A stretch of DNA of 7,908 nucleotides, from NCBI GenBank assembly GCA_011620505.1, contig WOZA01000100.1:11181-19088 (forward strand). Reading direction: 5' to 3'. Each line of letters begins with the position of its first letter. Positions within the stretch are counted from its first letter, which is position 1. Shown one piece after another: positions 1 to 6,331 of the stretch. The notes under the pieces are model-generated. The model had not been told where the DNA came from, did no database searches, and saw only the letters and a list, made by a program, of their open reading frames with translations. Source of the stretch: Anaerolineaceae bacterium (GTDB lineage: Bacteria; Chloroflexota; Anaerolineae; Anaerolineales; Anaerolineaceae). The translations under genes were made by a program, and so were the position numbers.

Positions 1-762
1 AATATGAAACGCAAGGGTCTCCAGATCCTTCGCCTTTTTGCTATTCCCAAGTTCTGCAAGGATCTCATCGATATGAGTTTTGATCATTGGATCATTTTCC
101 AGGTGGGTGAGGATCTCTTCCTTATCCTGTGCCAGTTCATTTAAACCCAACTTTTCATAGAGTTCGCTGACCACACCATAACTCCATTGGTCCGATATTT
201 TCAGTTCATCCGCAAGGTCTCGTCTTCCAACGGAGAAGATGATCGCCAGGCGTGCAATTTCAGATTGCCGGTCGGTCATACCAGGGTAAATGCGTGATCT
301 GACTATCCTGACAGGTTTTTTTGAGCTGAATCCGAGCGCAAAAGCTGCTTTGTACGCATCGGGGGTGAAAACAAGCAATCCTTCATACGCAAAACTTACA
401 GCCCATGCCAACGATGAGGAAATCTCGGATTTGAGTAGAAATCCTCCGATATTGGCTGTCGGTATTCGTTGAAAAAAAGGTGGCTCGATCTTGCTCCCTA
501 CGCCGATAACAATAAGGCAGGGATTTTCAGCCAAATATTGATTGAGGATGTGAAAGAGGTTTGTGTTTTGTACGAATGAATCAAGATCAGCCACAACTAC
601 ATCTGCATATTGAATAGATTCACCTGCTCCTTTCTCCGGAGGATAGATCAATCCTGCCTCGGTGAAAACCCGTGTGCGCCAGTCTCTAACAATCAACATG
701 GACATCCAATTTAAAGAAAACAAATCATCACTCAATATGGAAACAAGAATATCTTTCGCCAT
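1..762 (-). CDS. Atypical NarL/FixJ-like response regulator, 3' end outside window
   Basis: The reading frame is open for 254 codons from an ATG at 762 and leaves the window without a stop, so it is partial. A clear Shine-Dalgarno (GAGAGG, 768-773) lies 5 bases before the ATG. Residues 1-130 read like a receiver domain: an acidic pair D12-D13 after the first strand, D59 in VVVADLD at the phospho-acceptor position, and K111 in GFLLKSE at the conserved lysine. The usual Thr/Ser after strand 4 appears to be Gly (G87 in VIGVGS). Residues 161-209 (starting GMTDRQSEIARLA) align with the LuxR/GerE helix-turn-helix, but the recognition helix reads SDQWSYGVV instead of the usual S.KTV..H. At least 45 further residues follow, whereas most NarL-type proteins end there. 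It is probably a signalling or transcription protein. Phosphorylation and DNA binding are uncertain. It is divergent from pfkA. Confidence 0.62.
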   Translation of the reverse strand, partial: MAKDILVSILSDDLFSLNWMSMLIVRDWRTRVFTEAGLIYPPEKGAGESIQYADVVVADLDSFVQNTNLFHILNQYLAENPCLIVIGVGSKIEPPFFQRIPTANIGGFLLKSEISSSLAWAVSFAYEGLLVFTPDAYKAAFALGFSSKKPVRIVRSRIYPGMTDRQSEIARLAIIFSVGRRDLADELKISDQWSYGVVSELYEKLGLNELAQDKEEILTHLENDPMIKTHIDEILAELGNSKKAKDLETLAFHI

Positions 763-791
763 AATTACCTCTCTATGAAATAATGCAGTGA

Positions 792-799
792 ATTATAAT
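792..799. promoter_or_regulatory. Palindromic ATTATAAT, candidate shared -10 for divergent genes
   Basis: ATTATAAT equals its own reverse complement and contains TATAAT on the plus strand (794-799) and on the minus strand (797-792). It lies in the 69-bp gap between the response-regulator gene and pfkA. Predicted starts would be near 806 (plus) and 785 (minus), leaving short leaders of about 25 bases that contain the two Shine-Dalgarno sites. I see no good -35 on either side at 16-18 bp and no TG extension, so this call rests on the hexamers and their position alone. Confidence 0.4.
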
Positions 800-822
800 A
801 GACCTTGAAATCATTCTGTTGT

Positions 823-829
823 GAGGTGA
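823..829 (+). promoter_or_regulatory. Shine-Dalgarno deciding the pfkA start
   Basis: GAGGTGA lies five bases (counted from GAGG) before the ATG at 832 and is the only good ribosome-binding site near the gene's 5' end. It favours that ATG over the upstream in-frame TTG at 805. Confidence 0.8.
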
Positions 830-831
830 AT

Positions 832-1803
832 ATGATTCAGAGGATTGCCGTTTTGACCAGCGGAGGGGATGCGCCCGGTATGAATGGAGCCATTCGTTCC
901 GTGGTTCGTTGTGCTGTCAGTAAAGGCTGGACTACTTTTGGTGTCAGAAATGGTTATCAGGGACTCATCGACGGTTTATTTGAGCCAATGGGCACGCGTG
1001 AGGTCGGCGGCATTCTACAACGTGGCGGAACAGTTCTGGGAAGCGCTCGCTGCGAGGAATTCAAAACCTTTGAAGGACGCGAGCAAGCGATCCGAAGCCT
1101 GAACCGGAGGGGAGTGGATGCGCTAGTTGTTATTGGCGGAAATGGCTCACAAGCCGGCAGTTTTGCGCTATCTGAAATGGGTTTCCCCGTTGTAGGCATC
1201 GCATCTACGATTGATAATGACCTGTATGGCTCGGATGTCACACTCGGTGTCGATACGGCTCTAAATATTGCCCTGGAGGCAATTGACCGTCTGAAGGTAA
1301 CGGCTTCTTCGCATCAACGCGCGTTCATCGTCGAGGTAATGGGTCGGAATTGCGGATACATCGCGCTGATGTCTGGATTAGCAGGCGGTGCTGAAGCGAT
1401 CACCCTCCCTGAGATTGATACAGACATTGAGGTTTTGGCAGATACTCTCCGCCTGGCATATGAGCATGGGAAATCGCACGCCATTATCGTTGCCGCAGAG
1501 GGTGCAAAATATAACGCTGCCGCACTAACTGAGTATTTCAAAACCAACCGGGACCGGCATGGATTCAGCGTGCGATCGACCATCCTGGGGCATGTTCAAA
1601 GAGGTGGCGAACCGACTGCCGCAGATCGCGTCCTGGGCAGCAAGTTTGGTCTGGGTGCAATCGAGGCTATCGATCGCGGTGAATTTGGAGTGTTAGTCGG
1701 CATTCAAAACAATCAAATTACTACGACACCATTTTCTGAAGTGATCGGAAAGAGTAAACCACTGGATGAAGACCTGCTAAGGTTGGCAAGGATACTGGAT
1801 TAG
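832..1803 (+). CDS. pfkA: 6-phosphofructokinase, ATP-PFK family with GGNGS motif
   Basis: Predicted cytoplasmic glycolytic enzyme that phosphorylates fructose 6-phosphate to fructose 1,6-bisphosphate. The 323-residue length fits the short bacterial PfkA family. Visible motifs are the N-terminal GGDAPGMN loop (11-18), GGTVLGSAR (65-73), GGNGS (102-106), TIDND (126-130, catalytic D128), R163, MGR (170-172), E223, R248 and HVQRGG (254-259). These match the E. coli substrate-binding and catalytic set. The residue equivalent to E. coli Asp103, a Mg-ATP ligand, is Asn104. The next residue is Gly105, which in this family points to ATP rather than pyrophosphate as donor. The ATG at 832 is chosen because GAGGTGA (823-829) sits correctly before it. 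An in-frame TTG at 805 would add nine non-homologous residues and lies at the predicted transcription start. The TAG stop overlaps the prfB stop on the other strand. Confidence 0.93.
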   Translation: MIQRIAVLTSGGDAPGMNGAIRSVVRCAVSKGWTTFGVRNGYQGLIDGLFEPMGTREVGGILQRGGTVLGSARCEEFKTFEGREQAIRSLNRRGVDALVVIGGNGSQAGSFALSEMGFPVVGIASTIDNDLYGSDVTLGVDTALNIALEAIDRLKVTASSHQRAFIVEVMGRNCGYIALMSGLAGGAEAITLPEIDTDIEVLADTLRLAYEHGKSHAIIVAAEGAKYNAAALTEYFKTNRDRHGFSVRSTILGHVQRGGEPTAADRVLGSKFGLGAIEAIDRGEFGVLVGIQNNQITTTPFSEVIGKSKPLDEDLLRLARILD

Positions 1804-2883
1804 GTCTGCTTCATCTTTAGATAGGCTTCGATGAAGCCATCGATGTGCCCATCAAGCACCGCTTGCGTGTTTGTGGTTTCATAATTGCTGCGGTGATCTT
1901 TTACCATTTGGTAGGGATGAAGTACATAAGATCGAATCTGACTTCCCCATTCGACCTTCTTGAATTCACCCTTCAACTCGGATACTTCTTGATTGCGTTC
2001 CTGCTGCTGAATTTCAAAAAGCCGGGAACGCAGCACTTTAAGAGCGCTTTCACGATTCTGTGTTTGTGATCTTTCGTTTTGGCAAGTGACCACCAACCCG
2101 GTCGCCAGGTGAATGATTCGAACTGCGGTCATGTTCTTTTGAACATTCTGACCACCTGCGCCTGAGGATTTGTATACTTCAATTTCTATATCTTCCGGTC
2201 GGATGATAATTTCATCATTGTCCTCGATTTCAGGCAAAACCTCCACGAGGGCAAACGAAGTGTGGCGCCGATGGGCTGCATCAAAGGGGGAAAGCCTCAC
2301 AAGGCGATGTACGCCTTTTTCACATCGCAGATATCCATAAGCGAGGTTACCCTGGACGGAAATGGTGACTGATTTCAATCCGGCTTCTTCACCCGCAGTC
2401 CTGTCCAGGATCTCAGTCTTGTAGCCCTTGAGTTCTGCCCACCGCAGGTACATGCGCTCGAGCATGGCTGCCCAATCCTGCGAGTCTGTGCCGCCCGCCC
2501 CGGCATGGATCGCGAGCAAAGCGTTGCCTTGATCATATGGCCCGGAAAGCAGGATAGTGATTTCCTTTTCAGCCAGGATTGATTCCAGTTTTGTTACACT
2601 TGCTTCGAGTTCCTCAGTCAGACTTCCGTCATCCAACTCAAGCAATGATCGCAGACCGTCGATTTCGATTGCGATTTCGTCCCACTCGTTGATTTGGTCT
2701 TCGAGCTGGGAAATGCGTTTCATTACTTTTTGTGCCGAATCTGGCTTGTTCCAGAATTCCTGTTCTGCGCTTTCGAGCCTGAGTGAATTCAGTTCAATTT
2801 TTTTGGCAGATAGGTCAAAGATGCTCCTGGAGCGAGTGGTAGGTTGCCTCAATGGCGTTTATGCGTTCGGTCAGGTCAATCAT
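1800..2883 (-). CDS. prfB: Peptide chain release factor 2, with programmed +1 frameshift
   Basis: RF2 recognises UGA and UAA in the ribosomal A site and triggers peptide release. The first 22 codons (ATG at 2883, MIDLTERINAIEA...) end in CTT TGA. Translation must then slip +1 to read GAC and continue for 338 codons, giving a 360-residue protein, close to the usual RF2 length of about 365. Diagnostic motifs, in full-length numbering, are the RF2 codon-recognition tripeptide SPF (198-200), GAGGTDSQDW in the central domain, and the catalytic GGQ (243-245) in SSGAGGQNVQKN. GGAG (2889-2892) is the ribosome-binding site, five bases before the ATG. The gene begins 15 bp after ftsY and is the last gene of the minus-strand operon. 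The frameshift lets RF2 limit its own synthesis, because slow termination at the internal UGA favours slippage. The stop TAA overlaps the convergent pfkA stop. Confidence 0.96.
1808..1838. other. Two mutually exclusive inverted repeats at the pfkA/prfB junction
   Basis: GCTTCATC (1808-1815) is perfectly complementary to GATGAAGC (1830-1837). Within the same stretch GGCTTC (1824-1829) is complementary to GAAGCC (1833-1838) around a three-base loop. Both pairings use the same right arm, so only one can form. The element lies just after the pfkA stop and inside the last codons of prfB. Neither strand has a T-run after the stem, so it is not a standard intrinsic terminator. It could act as a transcript-end or stability hairpin, or be a chance result of the repeated coding motif. 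Confidence 0.35.
2814..2828 (-). other. prfB +1 programmed frameshift site
   Basis: On the minus strand the sequence reads AGGAG-CAT-CTT-TGA-C. CTT (2820-2818) is the slippery codon, TGA (2817-2815) is the in-frame stop, and slippage skips one T so that GAC (2816-2814) is read. The AGGAG (2828-2824) sits three bases before CTT, the same spacing as the stimulatory Shine-Dalgarno-like element of E. coli prfB. Upstream codons in frame 0 and downstream codons in frame +1 together make a continuous RF2 N-terminus. Confidence 0.95.
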
Positions 2884-2898
2884 GGTTGCTCCAGAAAA

Positions 2899-3804
2899 TT
2901 AATCAAAAATACCGGAAATGAAGGAATCCCGGTTGAAAAGTTGTAGGTCTTCGATTTTTTCCCCTAATCCAGCGTAGATCACAGGCAGGCCGAGTTGATC
3001 CTTGATGGCGAAAACCATACCGCCTTTAGCAGAGGAATCCAGTTTTGCCAGGATGGCACCGTTCAGGTTGACCGCCTTACCAAAGGCTTCAGCCTGTTGG
3101 AGAGCGTTCTGTCCAGTGGTGGTGTCCAGCACGATCCAGGAGTGGTGGGGCGCTCCGGGGAGCGCTTTTTCCGCAACCCGGTAGACTTTCTTGATTTCTT
3201 CCATGAGATTGTAACGGGTGTGCAGCCTGCCAGCTGTGTCGATCAGGACGACATCGATCCCTCGTGAAACAGCTGATTTGATGCCGTCATACGTCACCGC
3301 ACCAGGATCGCTGCCTTGCTGGGAGGTGATGATCGGCACGCCAACGCGTTCCGCCCATATTTCAAGCTGGTCTATCGCAGCGGCGCGGTATGTGTCAGCG
3401 GCCACGAGCAACACGGACTTCCCCATGCGTTTGTATCGGGCAGCCAGCTTACCGATGGAGGTTGTCTTACCCGACCCATTCACACCGGCTACCATAATCA
3501 CAGTCGGATGGTCGTTCAGTTCTGGTTCCTCAGGTTGGATCAGCAAGTTGGACATTTCTGACTTGATCAGGCTTTTTAGTTGTTCCGTTTTGGTCAGACC
3601 AAGCTCATCCACTTTTTCCTGGCAGGTGTCAATCAAGTAAAGTGTTGTGCGAACACCCACATCTGCCTGGATCAGTAGTTCTTCAAGTTGATCCCAGGTC
3701 TCATCTTCGATTTCCGTCGCGCCAAATAAAGTGGCAATTTTCCCAAAGGTTACATCACGTGTTTTTGCGAGACTCTCGCGCCATTTATCAAAGATATTTG
3801 CCAT
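2899..3804 (-). CDS. ftsY: Signal recognition particle receptor FtsY
   Basis: FtsY is the membrane-associated SRP GTPase that docks SRP-bound ribosomes and passes nascent membrane proteins to SecYEG. The 301 residues comprise an N domain (about 1-95) and a G domain. G-domain motifs are GVNGSGKTT (107-115, P-loop), DTYRAAA (137-143), DTAGR (189-193), KLD in AKLDSSAKGG (254-256) and GLGEKIEDL (279-287). The long acidic A domain of E. coli FtsY is absent, as in many bacteria, so membrane contact probably relies on the N-terminal helix. Two slight departures are DTTTGQNA for the usual DATTGQNA and Ala for Thr before KLD. SRP54 (Ffh) is excluded by the lack of an M domain. The gene starts 12 bp after rlmN. 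It has no Shine-Dalgarno, but a -10 element lies at leaderless distance. Confidence 0.95.
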   Translation of the reverse strand: MANIFDKWRESLAKTRDVTFGKIATLFGATEIEDETWDQLEELLIQADVGVRTTLYLIDTCQEKVDELGLTKTEQLKSLIKSEMSNLLIQPEEPELNDHPTVIMVAGVNGSGKTTSIGKLAARYKRMGKSVLLVAADTYRAAAIDQLEIWAERVGVPIITSQQGSDPGAVTYDGIKSAVSRGIDVVLIDTAGRLHTRYNLMEEIKKVYRVAEKALPGAPHHSWIVLDTTTGQNALQQAEAFGKAVNLNGAILAKLDSSAKGGMVFAIKDQLGLPVIYAGLGEKIEDLQLFNRDSFISGIFD

Positions 3805-3810
3805 GTTGCG

Positions 3811-3819
3811 ATTATATCA
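3811..3819 (-). promoter_or_regulatory. Extended -10 element for a leaderless ftsY transcript
   Basis: On the minus strand TGATATAAT (3819-3811) is a perfect extended -10 box (TG, one base, TATAAT). It is followed by six bases (CGCAAC) and the ftsY ATG at 3804, so a start at the standard distance falls on the A of the ATG. The TGA is also the rlmN stop codon. No convincing -35 is visible: CGACTT lies at 17 bp and TTGGCG at 21 bp. An extended -10 can work without one. Confidence 0.55.
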
Positions 3820-4860
3820 TTTGCCTTTTTGTGAAGTCGCCAACTGCCCACAGCCAGCGTTTATCTCAATACCCCGTTTAAGCCGGATGGTTGTTTGGAT
3901 GCCCCGCTTCATCAAGCGGTCTCGGAAGGCTTCAACTTTTTCGCGTGGAGAACCCTTCAAACTGCCATCCTGAGCAGGATTAAGCGCGATCAGGTTCACC
4001 AGGCAAAGCATGCCATGCAATAACGTGGCAAGCTCATCAGCAAGCGCGAGCGTATCGTTGACGCCGTCAATTAACGCATATTCGATCAGGACTCGGCGAT
4101 GGGTGTAGTCAGTATATTTTTTACTGGCTTCGATTAGTGATTTGAGCGGGTAAAATTCATTGGAGGGCACAAGCGTGGAACGCAGAGCATCGTTCGGGGC
4201 ATGCAAGCTGAGCGCCAAATTCACCTGTGATTTGGCTTCGGTGAACTGACGGAGGCGAGGCAGAATGCCCACGGTACTGATCGTGATCCTTCGGGCGCCA
4301 AAGTTGAGACCTTTTTGGTCTGTCAACCGGGCAATTGAGCTCATGACCTCCTCATAATTGAGGAAAGGTTCGCCCATCCCCATGTAGACAACATTGGTCA
4401 GGTTCTTTCCATCTGCTTCGAGACGGCGCATGCAAAAAATGATCTGTGAAAGGATCTCACCTGCTGTGAGGTTACGCGTATAGCCCATTTGACCTGTTGC
4501 GCAGAACACGCAGCCCATTGGGCAGCCGACCTGGGTTGAGATGCAGGCGGTGTGGCGTTCCTCATAATGCATCAAAACTGTCTCGATGAGGTTATCATCC
4601 TGGAGTTTAAACAAAAACTTTTCGGTCTGTTTATCCCTTGAGATAATTTCATTTTTGTCTTCAATTGGAAACAGGGTAAAACGTTCTGCCAGCGCTTCGA
4701 GCAGCGACTTCGGCAACGTGGTGAACTCGTCAAAATCAAGGTAATGATGCTGATACAATCCTTCTTCGAGTTGTTTCAGCCTGAACGCAGGCTGACCAAG
4801 CTCTTTCAGAACGGTCTGGAGGGTTTCGTTGTCTTGGTCGTAGAGGATCGGTTTAGTCAT
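3817..4860 (-). CDS. rlmN: Dual-specificity 23S rRNA/tRNA adenine-C2 methyltransferase RlmN
   Basis: RlmN is a radical-SAM enzyme that makes 2-methyladenosine at A2503 of 23S rRNA and A37 of certain tRNAs. The 347 residues carry the iron-sulfur cluster motif CPMGCVFC (C113, C117, C120). They also carry the two cysteines used in methyl transfer, C106 in TACISTQ and C337 in AGCGQLA. The spacing C106 to C113 equals that of E. coli C118 to C125. GMGEPFLN (161-168) and SLHAPND (218-224) are further family signatures. Cfr, a C8-methylating relative, is less likely given the close RlmN-type motifs and the housekeeping setting. The ATG at 4860 (MTKPILYDQ) is preferred. It overlaps the end of the upstream HAD gene by 8 bp and has no good Shine-Dalgarno, which suggests translational coupling. 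A longer frame from a TTG at 4944 would overlap that gene by 92 bp. Confidence 0.95.
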   Translation of the reverse strand: MTKPILYDQDNETLQTVLKELGQPAFRLKQLEEGLYQHHYLDFDEFTTLPKSLLEALAERFTLFPIEDKNEIISRDKQTEKFLFKLQDDNLIETVLMHYEERHTACISTQVGCPMGCVFCATGQMGYTRNLTAGEILSQIIFCMRRLEADGKNLTNVVYMGMGEPFLNYEEVMSSIARLTDQKGLNFGARRITISTVGILPRLRQFTEAKSQVNLALSLHAPNDALRSTLVPSNEFYPLKSLIEASKKYTDYTHRRVLIEYALIDGVNDTLALADELATLLHGMLCLVNLIALNPAQDGSLKGSPREKVEAFRDRLMKRGIQTTIRLKRGIEINAGCGQLATSQKGK

Positions 4861-5650
4861 AAACAAGACTTCTGAGATCCCTGGCGATGATGGTTGGCTG
4901 TGGCCGCCAGGCTTGAGCCTGTTCAAGAGTGCTGACGCCGCCAAGTACCAGCGCGGTCAAACAGCCGGCGTTCTGACCCCCCAGAACATCGGTTTCGAGT
5001 CTGTCGCCGACGCAGAGGGTCTCCTGGGGTTGCGTGCCCATAATTTCCATTGCCTGTTTGAAGAGGGTTGGTTGTGGTTTTCCAATCACAAGCGGCTCTT
5101 TTCCTGATGCGGCAGCCACGGCTGCCACCAAAGTGCCCGCCCCAGGTAAAAGTCCCTTGGGAGTGGGGTAGGTTGCATCCGTGTTTGTGGCGATAAACTT
5201 TGCACCTGCCCGAATGAGTAAACCTGCCCTTGCGAGCTTCTGATAGTTGATGTGTGTATCCAGCGCAACCAGAACCACGTCCGCACCAGTGGAATCCTCC
5301 TCATCCGTAACAAGGAAGCCGTGCTTGCGGACTTCTTCGCGCAGGGATTCAGATCCAATTACAAAAATCTGAGTTGATGGTGCGAAGTGCGCGGAAATAT
5401 ATCGTAAGGCAGCATCTGCAGCAGTAACGATTTGCTCCGGGTGTACTTTCACCCCAAAATCGGCAAGTTTGTGCAAGAATTCGCTGGCGCTCTTTGTGGC
5501 GTTATTGGTAGCAAAAGTAACCTTGAGCGCCATCCTGTCAATAGCGGAAAAAATTTCCGGTAAATCGCCAATGGGCTCGTTATCATGCCAGAGGACCCCA
5601 TCCATGTCCAGGATGAGGCCTCTGATCTGTGGGTAATGATTTGTCAGCAT
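4853..5650 (-). CDS. HAD-IIA family (NagD-like) sugar phosphatase
   Basis: This is a 265-residue haloacid-dehalogenase superfamily hydrolase of the NagD / 4-nitrophenylphosphatase type, predicted cytoplasmic. The four HAD motifs are visible: DMDGVLW (D15 nucleophile, D17 acid/base), TNN (T48), GKPQP (K191) and GDRLETD (D216, D221). The subfamily signature TNTDATYPTPKGLLPGAG is at 155-172 in the C2-type cap. Substrates in this group include nucleoside monophosphates, sugar phosphates, 2-phosphoglycolate and glycerol phosphate. The sequence does not decide among them. It starts 7 bp after clpP and overlaps rlmN by 8 bp, so it is tightly embedded in the operon. No Shine-Dalgarno is visible before the ATG at 5650. 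CATAAT six bases upstream resembles a -10 at leaderless distance, but part of it is the clpP stop codon. Confidence 0.9.
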   Translation of the reverse strand: MLTNHYPQIRGLILDMDGVLWHDNEPIGDLPEIFSAIDRMALKVTFATNNATKSASEFLHKLADFGVKVHPEQIVTAADAALRYISAHFAPSTQIFVIGSESLREEVRKHGFLVTDEEDSTGADVVLVALDTHINYQKLARAGLLIRAGAKFIATNTDATYPTPKGLLPGAGTLVAAVAAASGKEPLVIGKPQPTLFKQAMEIMGTQPQETLCVGDRLETDVLGGQNAGCLTALVLGGVSTLEQAQAWRPQPTIIARDLRSLVYD

Positions 5651-5657
5651 TTGGGAA

Positions 5658-6278
5658 TTATGCGGACGAACCTAATTTGACTGGCGGTTGAAGTACTTTA
5701 TCGATCAATCCGTAGGCGACGGCCTGTTCGGCAGTCATGTAAAAATCGCGGTCAGTGTCACGCTTGATAACATCTATCGGCTGCCCGGTCACGTTCGCGA
5801 AAAACTCATTGAGTTCAGCTTTGAGTCGCAGAACTTCGCGTGCCATGATTTCGATATCACTTGCCTGCCCTTCAGCTCCGCCAAGCGGCTGATGGATATG
5901 GATGGTTGCGTGGGGCAAGGCATACCGTTGCCCTTTCGTGCCCCCTGCAAGCAAAACAGTGCCAAAACTTGCAGTAACACCGACGGCTACCGTGCTGATT
6001 GGATTTCGGATCATCTGCATGGTATCGAGAATTGCAAGACCGGCATAGATGGACCCACCAGGAGAGTTGATGTACATCTGGATGCTTTTATCAGGGTCTG
6101 TCTGGCTTAGATAGAGCAACTGGGCAACGATCACATTGGCGACCTGATCATTGATAGCAGTGCCCACAAAAACAATCCGTTCCTTCAGAAGCAAGGAATA
6201 AATGTCGTACGCGCGTTCTCCGACGGCGGTTCGTTCCACCACCATCGGGATGACTGATTCAAATGGTTTTTTGTCCAT
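5658..6278 (-). CDS. clpP: ATP-dependent Clp protease proteolytic subunit ClpP
   Basis: ClpP is a serine peptidase that forms tetradecameric barrels and degrades proteins unfolded by ClpX, ClpA or ClpC. The 206 residues include the catalytic triad S104 (in TASFG), H129 (in HIHQP) and D178 (in DTDRDF). The spacings of 25 and 49 residues equal those in E. coli ClpP. NSPGG (71-75) and HQPLGGAEGQ (129-138) are typical. The active-site segment reads GVTASFGTVLLAGG instead of the common GMAASMGAFLL, a conservative change. The short N-terminus MDKKPFESVIPMVVE is near the usual mature start, so a removable propeptide is short or absent. AAAGGA (6284-6289) lies five bases before the ATG. The gene follows tig by 53 bp, the common tig-clpP pairing, but clpX is not next. 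The HAD gene follows 7 bp downstream. Confidence 0.96.
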   Translation of the reverse strand: MDKKPFESVIPMVVERTAVGERAYDIYSLLLKERIVFVGTAINDQVANVIVAQLLYLSQTDPDKSIQMYINSPGGSIYAGLAILDTMQMIRNPISTVAVGVTASFGTVLLAGGTKGQRYALPHATIHIHQPLGGAEGQASDIEIMAREVLRLKAELNEFFANVTGQPIDVIKRDTDRDFYMTAEQAVAYGLIDKVLQPPVKLGSSA

Positions 6279-6303
6279 AATTATCCTTTATTTGTTTTCG
6301 AGC

Positions 6304-6323
6304 AGTATAACTACCGAGTATAA
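6304..6323 (-). repeat. Tandem TTATACT repeat upstream of clpP
   Basis: In the 53-bp tig-clpP gap, TTATACT occurs twice on the minus strand (6323-6317 and 6310-6304), a period of 13 bases. Each copy contains TATACT, one mismatch from a -10 box. No matching -35 is visible at 16-18 bp. The pair could be a secondary clpP promoter region or a repeat bound by a regulator. Evidence is limited to the motif itself. Confidence 0.3.
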
Positions 6324-6331
6324 GAGTTTTG

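Noticed and set aside
290..472. Small plus-strand frame opposite the response-regulator gene
   Set aside because: It has no ribosome-binding site and no recognisable domain, and it lies fully antisense to a coherent receiver/HTH reading frame.
1845..2069. Plus-strand frame with hydrophobic stretches, like a small membrane protein
   Set aside because: It is the reverse complement of the well-conserved prfB C-terminal half. Its hydrophobicity is a by-product of antisense Lys/Glu codons.
2816..2852. Starting prfB at the TTG at 2852, or calling the gene a frameshift pseudogene
   Set aside because: The upstream ATG with GGAG and the complete AGGAG-CAT-CTT-TGA-C signal show a programmed frameshift. 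The residues between 2852 and 2817 in that frame do not resemble RF2.
3218..3640. Plus-strand frame of 140 codons opposite ftsY
   Set aside because: It is antisense to conserved GTPase motifs, has no Shine-Dalgarno and shows no family resemblance.
4861..4944. Longer rlmN beginning at TTG 4944
   Set aside because: It would overlap the HAD gene by 92 bp and add a Pro/Ser-rich segment that does not resemble the RlmN N-terminus. ATG 4860 gives a normal length.
5688..6110. Plus-strand frame of 140 codons opposite clpP
   Set aside because: It is antisense to the complete ClpP catalytic triad and has no independent coding evidence.
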